Shown: one piece after another, positions 42,401-54,346 of the stretch
Position numbering within the stretch: the first letter of the stretch is position 1
How the letters are laid out: every line of letters begins with the position of its first letter
Assembly: GCA_021904315.1 (NCBI GenBank)
Contig: CM038911.1
Span: 22,417,390 to 22,481,389 of the forward strand
Direction of reading: 5' to 3'
Origin: Sphagnum magellanicum
Taxonomy: Eukaryota; Streptophyta; Sphagnopsida; Sphagnales; Sphagnaceae
DNA: 64,000 nt
Program-made: the position numbers and the translations under genes
Notes under the pieces: generated by a model
Seen by the model: only the letters and a program-made list of their open reading frames with translations
Told to the model about the DNA's origin: nothing
The model's database searches: none

Positions 42401-45400
42401 ATTAATTTTATTTAGAAATCGAATTAAAAAAAATTCAACATTTATCAAACATTAGTTGCAAGCAAGTTGATTAACAAATCAAAATTATTGATGAAACTAC
42501 ACAAAGAGGAGACTCAATTTAGTGGTTGAAAACAATACACCAAAATGGTGAAAACGTACTAAAACCCCTTAAAATTGTAGTCACAAATATAATCCTTTTG
42601 CAATTTATTTTTTGGGTAACATATGGACATCACATCTAGGATCATTTTTGCTTGTTTGAACTATATTTAATGAAATTTAGACTTAAGCCAATCAATTATT
42701 TAAATTTAAAAAAAAAATGAAAAACTTGAACATATGGATTATATTTGTGACAAAATAAAACTCATCGTAAAGTTTGAAAAATTGTATATGTACTTCAAAA
42801 CCAAGTTTGTGGGGTGGAATTTTTGGGTGAATGTTTTTTTGTAGTGTATGATATATATATATATCAATTAAATTTAGGATCATTTTAAAATTAATTTTTT
42901 TTGCTTGAAAATACATTTAAATTGCATTTAAAAATAAAATAAAGGCATATTAAAAAAATTTAAAGGCAAAACCATTATCATATGAAAAAAGAGAAGATTT
43001 TATAACTCAATATTGCATTATTTTTTCATTTTTATATTTTTTGGTAATTTTTTATGAATCACAAACATGAGACCTTATGGTTGTTGCGAAAATGCAAGTT
43101 ATATACTTTATATACATTGATTTTGTTCTTTTCATCTAACTATTGGATCAAAATTAACTTTGATTCAAAGTTCATTTTGAATTTCAAAGTTATACAATTT
43201 TTTAAGTTTTTTACTTGTGTTTAGAATAACCAAAGGATGCCATTAAGATTTCAATTTATTATGTACTATGATAATTGTTATACATCACCTTTGTGGATAA
43301 AAAATTGTTCACTTTCCATGTGCTTTCACTCAAAAATGTTATTTTTCGATTAAAAATTATACATGCGGTCATTAGTGGAAACATCAAAGAACAAAAAACC
43401 TATTGGGTAAACAATTGAAAATTTTCAATCATTGGATTTGATATCTAAAAGCTTTTAATCACTTGGTTTCACAATGGAAAATTGACAACCAAGTTTTCCA
43501 AATGATGACCAAAATTGTTTGGGCAACAAGCAAAAAACTTCAATCATTGGATCAATGGTGAAAATTGATGCACTATTTAGTTGAATGATTGAAATTTTTT
43601 GGGCAACTATCAAAATTGTTTTGGGCAATGAAAAAATATTTTTCAGTTGCCCAATTCAACAACCAAATTTTTTTCAATCACTCAGTTTAGTGGCCAAAAC
43701 TTTTTGGTCATCAATTTCAAAGATTCAAAAATTGAGTGATTAAAATTTTTCGATTGTTGAAAAAAAATGGTCAACATCCATCCTAATCAATGAAATTGAC
43801 ATGTTTGAGTGAACATTGATGTGATGATCGACGTAGGATGATACATCAAGCCATTTTTACCCTAAAAAAACAGAAAAGAAAAGTGGTGTGTTAAATTTTT
43901 TTAAAAAGAAAATTATCTTGAGATTAATTTAACCAACTAATTATGTGACATGTGGATTGAAGAAGATCTCACATCTAGTAAATAATGAAGTTGATCAAAT
44001 AAAAAAGTTCAGAATTTATTAAGCCATGCCTTTAGACAAGGACTATGCATTCAATTGGGTGTAAAATATCTTAATGCTAGAAATAGCATGGACCTTATGG
44101 TGAGAAATGGGAGATCTTTGAACAGAACCACAAAAAGTATAATAATCTAGATCTAACTTAAAAGGTAGAAACTTAAAACCCTAGAAGTAATAGGAGACAA
44201 ATTATTTGATAATTTATTTATTTTAAAAATCTATTCTCATTTCTAATTACATTGTAAGGTGTTTCATTTATTTCCTTGTGTAAATTTCTTGTTCGATTGC
44301 AATCGTAGTGTTTGTTAAGTAAAAAATTTGTTATGTGTATCCATAAATAATAGTAACCTAAATTATAGATATAATAAAAAACTAAATAAAAACAATGCAA
44401 ATATCATGACATGGCTTTCATGTATTGTACACTTTTTTGGAAATTGGATTGTTGGGTTTTCATGTGATTAGAGCACATTCAAACATCTATATTAGCACAA
44501 AACCAAAACAACAAGTTTATAACAATAATATATGACCTAATGGTTGGGTATTCATCAATAATAACAAGTAGATGATAATCAAGAATCAAAATAATAAATT
44601 ATTGGTTCTAGGAATTTGAAATGGCAAACATTTGCCATTTGCTTGTAGAATCTTGATGAAGAAGGAAAGTGGGAAAGAATGATGACCTATCAAATAAGAA
44701 ACTTGATATATAATGAATACCTAAAAGAGGTTACCCATGGTTGATTAAAGTTGATTTGATACACCAAATTTTGCTTGATTAAACAAAAAAATTCACTTGA
44801 GATCAGTCCACAAATTGAACATGATTAAAGAATTGAAATGGAAATCATACCTAAAATGATATTGATTGCATAATGTATGCAATGATTTGTACACTTGATT
44901 TGGTCATGCATTTGGAATGGAACTATTATCTCAATTTCTCTCCCAAGTCCAAGTCCAATTCTTTAAATTACCCTCAAAAGAATATTAAAGTACTTGCAAA
45001 ACATCCACGACTGCTGTTTTAACTTATATTGTGAAAGCTAGACGCAATATGGAAAAGGAGCAAAATGATAGCACTAGTAGGGTACACATGTACTCTAGCT
45101 AAATTTGGAGACACTAATACAAGGTAATGTACTTCAGGTTATTGTTTTCTTGTAACTGGAGTAAGCAATTTCATAGAGTTGCAAACTTTAGCTTAATAGA
45201 GGTTACAAGTTACAACATTCAAGGTTAGAGCTACAAAAAGAGGACCTTTCAGGAACCTTTTTTGTTGATTTTGTTGAAAACAAAAATCACCCATAATAAC
45301 CAATTGCATTAATCAAATTGTAATAGCACTTTGCTGGCAACTCAGGTATCATGCAAGGACAAAACATGTTGAGATACCGCATTATTTCATTAAATTAGAA

Positions 45401-46778
45401 GATTAGAACTTGAATGTAACTATGTCACAAATACAAGCAGATATCTTTTTCAATGCCCTTCTGGAGATAAAACATACACTCTTGGAGTGATAAGGAAGGA
45501 AGTATACACACCTCATGTGGTGCACTTGGAACACGCAAGACCCTAGCTACATCTTCAGCAACTAAAGGAGTGATGAACAAAAGCTGCATCTTAGCAAGCA
45601 AGCGTTTGAAAATTAAGAATGAAGCTAAAACCTTAATCATGAAGACTCCATCAAAGTGATCGCTAGGTATATTCCTTCACCCCAAATGTGGAATTTGTGG
45701 ACTAATGGGGTTCATCATTTTAAGGTTATCATCCCCAAATGTGGCAATCAACGATAAGTAGGGTTGCTACAAACAGTGGAGTTTTTATGGGTTGATTCTT
45801 GCCAAATTTCAAATATGATTTTAATGATCTATACAAAGGATTTTTCATGGAAAAAAATGGCCCAAATGCAATAGATTTTTATTTTATTTTGTCCCAAATG
45901 ATTTGAAATTTTCATATCTCAATTAAAATAGTACTACTGCGCAAAGTGAAATTAGCTGTGGGGATCAGGAATTTGACATGGGGTTGAATTGGTGTCCAAT
46001 AGTAGTATGAAAAGAACCCCTAGAATGTTTTTAATGTATGTCAAGGGTGTCTTACCCTCTGCAAAATTTCCACCGTAACAAAGGAGGAACCTTCCGCATA
46101 ATGTTCCTCCAAAAACCTAGAGTAAGGTGCTCCTCTAATGAATTATATCTGTCTGTTTCTAAACACAAAATTCCACTGGTTCTATATGTTGGGTAATGAA
46201 CTTGAATGGGGCTGCTTTGGGAATTAGGGTCAAACACTGGGCTTCCATCTTGTGAAGGTCCCTCATTCTTCAGTCCCCTTCTTGGTACTTACCCTACACA
46301 TTCAAAACCACATAATCCAATGACCCAAAAAGAAGGTGCAAACTCAAATCTCCAAATAAGCACAACAAACTTTTTTAGGATTCACCATGGGTCAACGTTG
46401 AGAAAAACTTGAATTTCCATTAAGTTATTTGTTTAACAATGGGAAAATACAATGATCCCCCTATTTTACAATGGGAAATTAAACTGAAACATTGAATATT
46501 GGTCTCACAATTCCCCTGTAGAGTTTTCCTGGTGAAGCAAATTATGGCGCAAATCCCCTCCCTAAAGATAAGTGATTTGCCACCATCTGGGGAGGTTGCA
46601 AATCTTTGTTGTGAAGGACTGACTCAAAAACAACTTTTGGTATCGGGCAGATTGGAAAAACCCCATTTTGAAATTCAGTCCAGGGAAGAAAAAACAGTAT
46701 TGCACACTTCGATATAATCAAGCTGGGAATGAATTCAACGACCCCAGAAAAAGGTTGCAGGTCACACACCATATGCCT
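39500..46778. other. Long AT-rich spacer, no gene seen
   Basis: No domain-bearing frame or splice-linked gene was found on either strand. A stretch at 43,390-43,760 repeats short phrases such as CAATCATTGGAT, GGGCAAC and CCAAAATT in both orientations, giving weak self-complementarity. Short A+T-only runs occur near 41,735-41,770 and 42,845-42,870. Open frames near 45,425-46,800 have no recognisable content. Confidence 0.45.
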
Positions 46779-46968
46779 TGGGTGAACCAGCACCTTCACC
46801 TTCTCAAGTGAGGCCTCTTAGAGGGTACATATAACCTGGGAGATGTTAAATTTGGACTCGGAAGTCCCCTGATTTATTTCAAAGAGGGGATATTTATAAT
46901 GTTTAGAAGCAACCCAAAAAACATTGGGATTTTTACCATGGTAGCATTGTACATGCTGGTTCACCCTC
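46779..46968 (+). mobile_element. Small TIR element, family B, complete copy
   Basis: It starts GGGTGAACCAGCACCTTCACC and ends TACATGCTGGTTCACCCT, an inverted pair. Internal hallmarks are TGAGGCCTCTTAG, GATGTTAAATTTGGACTC, GATATTTATAATGTTTAGAAG and ACCATGGTA. About 190 bp, noncoding. Further copies lie at 54.35-56.15 kb. Its terminal bases resemble family A, so both may be mobilised by the same transposase. The superfamily is not assigned. Confidence 0.65.
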
Positions 46969-47732
46969 GACACACCATATCATGCATTGCCTAAATATTG
47001 GGAAATGAGTATAAAGAGAGAAGTCTGTGGGGGGGGGGGGGAAATAGATGGGTGGATAAGCCTCATGTAGGTAGAAGGTATGTAAATTTGTAGGGTTTAA
47101 TTGACTTAAGACAAACAGGTCTACACCATAATTTTTTAATATGTATGATCTCGGGGGCAAACAAAAGGATCAGCAGTGGTGATGCAGCTGCAAAGTTGTA
47201 CATAATTTCTTAGTATCAGAAGCAAACTCAATTCAATCCAAGATCAATCTGTGAAGGTAAAAGAAAACCTAAGTTAAAATCAATTCTATGTTCTGAAGAA
47301 TTGAAATCAGTATATAGACAGAGAGGCATAAGTCAGTAAGATTCAGATAGCCAGACAGACACCATTAATCAGTTTAAAGTATAAAGATGGAGGCCCTGGA
47401 AAAAAAGGGGGAAAAAAAAATGTAACCAATATTAGTGCTCCAGCTAGAAATTGTATCATAATTTTAACAATATCAGAAACAAACTCAATGAATCTCAGGA
47501 CTAGTATTGATCACACTAGTGAAGAAGGTAAAAAACTGTAACCTACGAGAGAAGAAAAACATGATCTGAAAAGTGTTTTTTTGAAGATGAATAGGTACAT
47601 TGAGGAGGAATTAATTAGTTGCTAGTACTGATGGACTGCTCATGATGAGTGTTATATATAAATTTTACATCGCTAATTGTGATCCAAGCTGCCAGTACTG
47701 CAGCAATATGTGCACTGCAGTAGTTATAACCA
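46969..47732. other. Spacer, no gene seen
   Basis: It contains a G run at about 47,029-47,042. Paired copies of a phrase resembling TCAGAA(G/A)CAAACTCAAT at 47,216 and 47,473 suggest a degenerate local duplication. No gene recognised. Confidence 0.4.
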
Positions 47733-47763
47733 TGGAGGAGGAGGAGGAGGAGGAGGAGGAGGA
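47733..47763 (+). repeat. (GGA)n microsatellite
   Basis: About ten GGA/GAG triplets follow ATGGAG at 47,733. On the minus strand this is (TCC)n, downstream of the ERF gene stop codon and possibly in its 3' region. The frame is not extended in either direction. Confidence 0.85.
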
Positions 47764-48527
47764 GAGCTCTCATGATATCCGAGTCTCTTCTTGCATGATG
47801 TGATTCTACTCTTGCAGGAGGGCTCTCATCTGCTGCTGCTTAATCCTATGAGTACGCCGATACAAGTACCTGATACAAGTTTGTTGTGGTCCACAAGTAA
47901 GCTAGAATGATCAGAATATGGGTTCCAATTATGTTCTAGTTGTTGGGGTTGATGAGGAGCTATTAGTAATACTGGGACTCGCTACATGGATTTGTTTTCT
48001 GAGTTGGCTGGGTTTGAACTATGAGCTTCGGATCAGCTTAGAGTTTTGGCTCCAGTAAGTACTACTCGTCCAGCTACAGCTGCAGCACCGGTGCCTTGGA
48101 GGGAAGTTGGAACTCAAGTGATTTACTAGTGGCAAAAATTTGTATACTGTCTCCGGAGGATCATCGATCCAGGACTTTTATATAGACGTGTGTAGGACTC
48201 ACCCAGCCGCCTCCGTGCGGTAATCGCGTGAACTCACGTCGGTGAACGTGGAAATCACAAGTCACCTGTGAAATTAGACCAAACGATTGCTTATAATTTC
48301 AGAAACGGTACAAGCTCGCAGGTCTCAAGCTAATTTGCTTCATCTTTTGATCGTTTTGGGGCTGGAATTGAACACTTTGGGCCCCGACCTCCAGCTTGCT
48401 AAAACCTCTAGAAAATATTGTAAGAGTATATATCAAAACTGCAGCATTTGACGATATACAAGGAAAGTCTATATATAAACTCCTCACCCAGGAGCTTGCA
48501 ACTGGTGCAGAAGATAAATTATTTACC
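47764..48527. other. 3' flank of the ERF gene
   Basis: Likely contains the 3' untranslated region of the minus-strand ERF gene next to 48,527. No other gene or RNA was recognised. Confidence 0.4.
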
Positions 48528-49781
48528 TCACGAGAATGCTGTGAAACAGGACGTGCTGCTGCAGCAGCTGGAATCAGACACTGACGGCGATGGAAGCTGG
48601 AGCTGACCAGAGTTGTTGTATCCTAAAAGTTCCTCAATCATCTCCGAAGCGAACTTATCTTCCTCACTCATACAACTCTCGGCACTGGATAGTTCAGGCT
48701 GTAATGAAGACGTTGTGGAGTTGCAGCAGCTTGATCCGAACTCGACTTTTCTCAACCAGTTCGCCTGATCTGAGGTCTGCCTACCTGTCTGTTTCTGCCA
48801 GATCCCAAGGTTTGATTGCTCAGCATCCAGGCACAAGCATGTGAGAGACTGTTCCATTCTGGTGTCATTAATGTTGTTGGCCTCCTCCTGCTGCTGCTGA
48901 TGCTGCTGCACATGATTTTGATCCTGAGCATCCTGCTGAGACGCTAAGTACCAACGATGCAGCTTTGCACTCAGAGTTGCGGAAAGCTTCTGGAATTTGG
49001 GGCTTTGTGGAGCATTCGGGTCCAATGGGAAATTCGTGCGTGCCCGTATACCACACATGAGTCGAGCAGCTTCGTCGTAAGCGTGAGCCGCATCCTCGGC
49101 TGTTTCGAAGGTTCCTAACCACACTCTAGTCTTCCTGCAAAACCCCGCGGCACCCAACCCCGGAATATATAATCATCCGCGAATCAGCAAAAACACTAGT
49201 CATCTGCTCTCGATCGGCCGGGAAGTTGTGACAATGACTGCAGCAATATCTACAATGTTTAGTGAAAACAATTGTCGGACTGCAAGAACTCGTCTCAAAT
49301 ACTTGCCAGCCTCACGTTGCTGCAGCATTCATCGATTGAACGACTGTGACAAAGCTAGGTCTACGAAGAATCCAGAGTCTAAGTACCAGACAATCACTAC
49401 AATCTGAAATAAATATAATTTCGGACGGAGGCGCTATAACAAGCTGCTGCATTAAAGCTGGATCATATAACTAAACAACGGGAAATCTCAAAAACTACAC
49501 TTGAAAGCGATAGAGCTCCACACCGGAGTTCTGCACAATGCATTTATACAAAAACAGGTCAACCGTCACACAGTTGCAGCAATGACCTGCATAGAGTAAA
49601 GCTAGATCCAGGACCAGGAAGACGAATCTCAGCAAGCTAGCTAACTATACATAAGCTGCACCTAAAGGAGAAATGCAGCAGTAGAGGATCAGGGAATATA
49701 CAAGAGAGGATGTCGAATCTCCGATACCCAAGAGCCCCAGTGCCTCTGTCGCACTCCCCTGTATCTCTGAGGTCGTCCCAT
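48528..49781 (-). CDS. SHN: AP2/ERF transcription factor, SHINE/WIN1 clade, 2 exons
   Basis: Predicted 228 aa nuclear activator. Exon 1 is 49,781-49,702 (80 nt), exon 2 is 49,134-48,528, with a 567-bp phase-2 GT-AG intron. The single AP2 domain spans about residues 7-63: [21 protein letters not shown], then [15 protein letters not shown], ending R-T-N-F-P. The intron splits the domain after H-P-L-L, the position used by SHINE genes. A short middle motif L-S-A-T-L-S-A-K-L follows, then a Gln/His-rich linker and an acidic C-terminus with M-I-E-E-L-L. SHINE factors bind GCC-box-like sites and activate cutin and wax genes. The ATG at 49,781 sits directly before the domain, as in relatives. No break is seen. 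Other ERF subgroups lack this intron. Confidence 0.93.
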
Positions 49782-50640
49782 ACCCTTGAAAACTACTTGG
49801 ATCTCTCTTCTCTCTTTGTGTGTGCGTGTAGTCTCTGTGATCTGCTCCGCGTCAAAAGCTGGTCTCTAGAGTAATCTAGAACCACGGTTGCTTGCTGCTC
49901 ATGTGCAGTAAGGTAGTGTGGCACGGGAGTCTTCTACGGGACCCTATCAAAGCACTTCCTGTGCCCCCTTTGGCCCCTTTTTGTAAACACGCGGGCGCCT
50001 AACTACAAATTAGCTCGTTGCTTATTAATCTAGCATAATATTTGTATGGATTGTTGTGCACTAAGAAAAGCTAGCTAGCTCGCTCTAGAGGCGTCCTTTT
50101 CCTGGGCAATAAATCACGCTGCGAAATCCAATCTATTCCTTGACGGACCGCACTAGCCGGAGGAGCACACAACACAGTGCACATATAGCTAGCTAGCTAG
50201 ACTCATCATCATCACCACCCACCCGCTGCCCCTCCCTCCTCTCCCTTTCCCCCCCGCACCCCCCACCCCCCTGGCCTTCCCTCCGCGCTCTTGCTGCACG
50301 GTGCAGACACTGCAGGGTTTCTGCGGCTGCTACTACTAGGTAGTACTAGTTATTAGTATTATTCTGTCACGGCTTTCGCGGGTCAATCCGTTGTCGGCTT
50401 GCCTCGACTCCGTTCCGTTGGCTAGATAGAACGGAAATAACTCCAACACCGTTTTGTGAAAATAGTTACCTATTGTGCAACTGTAACAGTAACTGTTGAA
50501 TGCTGATCTAACACTGCATCAAATTCTTCTTCTGCCCCTACTAATAACTTGTTTGTTCTGCTGCCAACTAGCAGTCACTAGTATGTATAGTAGCTGACTT
50601 GGTTATGGGAACCACTCAGGGTGGGTGGGTTTGGTTTCTT
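49782..50640 (-). promoter_or_regulatory. 5' leader and promoter region of the ERF gene
   Basis: On the minus strand the immediate leader is GA-rich (complement of TCTCTCTTCTCTC, 49,801-49,816). A repeated GCTAGCTAGCTAGC palindromic run lies at 50,187-50,200, with a TATAT stretch beside it at about 50,182. A C-rich block at 50,225-50,272 gives G6-G7 runs on the minus strand and may form quadruplex structure. TSS and true cis-elements cannot be set from sequence alone. Confidence 0.4.
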
Positions 50641-50643
50641 ATT

Positions 50644-50710
50644 TCCAGTTTTCTGATATAGCATTGCTGGTGATCATCTCAAACAAGATTTAGTAGGGTC
50701 AATTGGCCAA
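50644..50710 (-). repeat. Inverted copy of the 93-95 bp tandem unit
   Basis: CAGTTTTCTGATATAGCATTG...ATCTCAAACAAGATTTAGTAGGGTCAATTGG-type sequence is the reverse complement of the unit repeated at 50,877-51,160, with an indel. It lies about 170 bp upstream, so a transcript across both would fold into a long hairpin. Confidence 0.7.
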
Positions 50711-50876
50711 AAGTTTGTAGGAAACTGTGAAACTGTAGGAAAGGAGAAAAAACTGTCCCAACAAACTATGTTGAAATTTCCCATTTAAACTGTAAAAATG
50801 CTAGTGAAAATAAGTGAATAATTTTGACCACATTTTTCACACTGGTAATTTTTACTGTTTGAACAGTTGTCTAGAT

Positions 50877-51160
50877 ATTTTTGGTCAATTGATGCTAAAT
50901 CTTGTTTGAGATGGTTGCTAAGTTAACAATGCTACATCAGAAAACTGAAAACAAAAACACTCTACTAATTTTTTGGTCAATTGAAGCTTAAATCTTGTTT
51001 GAGATGAGTGCTAAATTAACAATGCTACATCAGAAAACTGCAAACAAAAACACTGCTAATAATATTTTTGGTCAATTGATGCATAAATCTTGTTTGAGAT
51101 GAGTTCTACATTAACAATGCTACATCAGAAAACTGAAAACAAAAACAGTGCTAATTATGA
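50877..51160 (+). repeat. Three tandem units of 93-95 bp
   Basis: The phrase AACAATGCTACATCAGAAAA starts at 50,925, 51,018 and 51,113. Each unit also contains TTTTTGGTCAATTGA(T/A)GC and AAATCTTGTTTGAGATG. Divergence among units is low. Noncoding. Confidence 0.85.
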
Positions 51161-51289
51161 GGACCTTGCAAGTGAGCTACTTGACTCCAATGTGTACACC
51201 TATGTGGAACAATGCGCAACCTTCATGAACCACACACAAGGAAACATTTTATGTTACATTCACATCTTCGCATAGCTAATCAGGTGGTT

Positions 51290-51540
51290 AGGTATGTACT
51301 AACCATTCATCATATATTTAGTACCTAGTTGACACCACCTAGTAGTCACCACTGGCCTTTATCTACTTACTTTTATATATGTTACATACCCACTCACACC
51401 TGTAGTTACGTAGGTAAGGCAAGGTGAAATGAGGAGGGTTCAAAATACACCGGATAGATTACATTAGTTCTGATTCATCCACAACTCAGGCGTAACAAGT
51501 TTCCAAATGGATGGTACATTGTGGGTGCAGGGTCACACAA
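51290..51540 (+). mobile_element. Family A TIR element, diverged partial copy
   Basis: It keeps the right part: GGTTAGGTATGTAC, CACCTAGTAGTCACC, AAGGTGAAATGAGG, TTCATCCACAACTCAGGCG, ATGGATGGTACATTGTGGGT and GCAGGGTCAC. The left terminus is missing or too diverged to place. Confidence 0.45.
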
Positions 51541-51864
51541 TCCCAAGTTCAACTCTAATAAGTCCCAGGTGGAACAACTGGGGAGGAGGAGCCGGATTTC
51601 TCCCCACCATTCCCCCACCCCAAAATTGGAGGGGAGTATAGGTCCACCTTATGTTGCAAGTAAAGTGCATGGCCTCCACAGAGCACATATTTGAATGAAT
51701 TTTGAACTTGGGCAAAAACTACTCCTTTAGCTTAAGTTTGAAATAGAAATTTCATTAAAACTTTAATGTCTGATTTTAATTGAATTTTCAATGATGAAAA
51801 TTACTAAGGGGAAACATGGTTTGGCAGACCTAAATGTGACAAAACAAAAAAAAAAAAATTATCG

Positions 51865-52670
51865 AGCAAACTTATCTTTGGGTGGTACCAATAAGAATGT
51901 CACATCCTAAATTTATGAGACCCATCCAGTTTTAGAACAACATAGGACTCATTTTTTTTTTAAAAGTTCATTTCCAATTATTTATCAAAAGGTTACTTAA
52001 ATCATATAAAATTAAAAAATCTAATTACATTTTAAAAAGATATGTTTTGTTATGAAAAATGAATGCATAAGGAAAATTTTTTAATAATGTAACACGAGGG
52101 ATGTTTTTGATCAAGAACACGAAAAAAAAAATTTTTTTGAAATTTATTTTTGAATTTTTATTTTTAAAAAAATTTCAAATTTCAACCTATTTTATTTTTT
52201 ATATAAATAATTGATTGAGTCAATTTTCATTTAGTTATGAATTTTTAAAGTCAAAATTGTGAAATCCTAAAAGGCCATTGATGTCAAGAACATAAATGAT
52301 AATTATTTTCATCTCTTGTTATCTTAATAAGTAATTTAGATCATTCCTTTGTGCATGTACTAAATAAACAAGAAAAAAAATCTATTGTGTAAATGTAAGG
52401 ACATTTTTTTTTAAAAAGTCCAAAATTAAATAAAAAATGGATTAGGATTGGTTCAAGATTTTAAAATGTTAATGCATATTATAGGTTTTTGGGTGTTCAT
52501 TATTTTGCATGGGTGTGTATATAGGTGGAGAAAACATAACCCACCTAGTCCAATCAAATAAATCAATTTATAAGTAGATAAAATTTTATTCCTTAAATTG
52601 GGTCCAACTTTCCTATGATTTTGGCAAAGTGATTCTTAGAGGTACCACCCAAGGATATTTTGTCCTAATA
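51865..52670. mobile_element. About 800-bp element with 33-bp inverted ends
   Basis: Arm CTTATCTTTGGGTGGTACCA...ATAAGAATGTCAC at 51,871-51,903 pairs with GTGATTCTTAGAGGTACCAC...CCAAGGATATTTTG at 52,629-52,665. The interior is AT-rich and noncoding with long A and T runs. This is the layout of a non-autonomous TIR transposon; target duplications were not resolved. Confidence 0.5.
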
Positions 52671-54346
52671 GATGGATTATGATTTTTTTTTTTTTTTCTC
52701 TATTTTTGCTTCTTCTTGAGTTATAATAAATTAATTTCCTTTGGAATAAAGTTTTGGTTGGTTCATATTTACATGGTGTACAATGATGCCATTGAAGTTA
52801 AGCAATTAGGATATATGAGTATTTAATTCTAGTGACCTTGTTTAGGTAAAACAACTTTAGATTTCATGCATCATTGTTGTCAATCAGATGGTTCCAATAT
52901 AAAATTTGTTTAATTCATTCTCAAGTAAAGAAACATGAAAAGTGTTTTTTTGCATGTATGCTTTTTATTTTGTTTTTTCAACACCTATTCACAAGTAGAT
53001 TTTCAATATTTTCTCCATCAATTTGCATTTCATTTCTCAATTGAATTCAAATTTCATGCAATGTCTTTGTATTGAATTTATGAATTTGAATTTGAATTTA
53101 TGTCAATTAGATCTGACATCGATTCAATTCAATTCTAATCAAATTTAATATAATTCAAGTTGCATGCAATGTCATTGAATATTTTTGTTCATTGAAATTT
53201 TTTCACAAAATTGATTCATTCTTTTCATCAATTAATCAATTGATTGTCATTAGTAGTGCGTAACAAAATGAAGGGTTAGTTCTATTAATCAGTTGTGAGG
53301 TGCATCCCAAAAGTTTCTTCTTCTTTTTCATTTAGTGAACCACTTTGATTAATATTGGCCCATGACCAAAAAAAATCTGAAACTTTGGATACGTGCCAAA
53401 TGGAAGTTTGCAATCCCAAAATAGTATTATAGAAATGCTTCCCTTTAGCCCACCTGTATTGGTTACAGAAATTTAATTTTGGGCAAAGGCTAAGGGATCA
53501 ATTGTGGTGTTAATTGGGAACACCTTGGAACACATTTTGAATATCAAGATCCAAAATACCAAAATAATTTTGTCTACTGATCTTTTGACTTTTGACTACT
53601 GATAACAATATTTGTTCTACTGATCTTTGACAGGATATTTCAATTTCAACCTGTCCTTTGACATGCTAGAATTTTAAAACGACTTGTAGAAAATAATTCA
53701 CTGACTTTGAACCCCCCAAAAAAAAGAAGATTAAACTTGAAAATTAAAAAATAAAATCAAAGCAACTAAAATTTCATTTTCAATATCACCAACTCCTCAT
53801 TTTATTGCTTGAATCCCACACATTTATTCCAAATGTCAAACAAAACAAATATTGAGAAATTAATGACAAAATTAAAATGTACACTTTAACCCCTAAAGGT
53901 CAGACACACCCAATATGGGCTGCATTTCATTGTGAATTCACACGGTCCTGACAGTTAGGGGTTAAGTGAAAAGAAAGACAAGATTGAAAAACCATCATCT
54001 CCCATGTAAAGGAAGGAATCCATGGAAGGCTGGTATCTGTCTATCTCACAAATTCTTCAATTTTTGGAAAACAGCTCACAATCAGATATCTATTGCATTG
54101 ATCTTGCACAATGATCCACACATCATTGCAACCAAAGTAATATTCATCTGAAGTGGCAAAGGAGGAGGGAGCTTGATAAACCAAGCCCTCTGGATAAAAT
54201 TCCAGGTCAATATTTCAGCAAGCCATGAACTGCCCCTTTCTCCTGAAGGCTAACTTCTCTCACTCAATGCTTATTTTGAGTTGCAAAGTCCAGGGCCTTT
54301 ATAGCATTGATCTGGAATTTGAAGGTAAATTGCTTGTCATGTTCCA
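52671..54346. other. AT-rich spacer
   Basis: No gene recognised. A small inverted-repeat element at 53,882-53,968 is listed separately. AATTTGAATT(C/T)-type phrases repeat around 53,040-53,170. Confidence 0.4.
53882..53968. repeat. 87-bp foldback
   Basis: CACTTTAACCCCTAAAGGTC at 53,882 pairs with a right arm ending CAGTTAGGGGTTAAGTG at 53,968, with a few mismatches and about 40 bp between arms. It is probably a tiny TIR element or a deletion derivative. Noncoding. Confidence 0.65.

Noticed and set aside
49135-49157. ERF start at 49,157 (M-G-A-A-G...)
   Set aside because: This would give half an AP2 domain; those codons are the end of the intron, and the true first half lies at 49,702-49,781 with matching splice phase.
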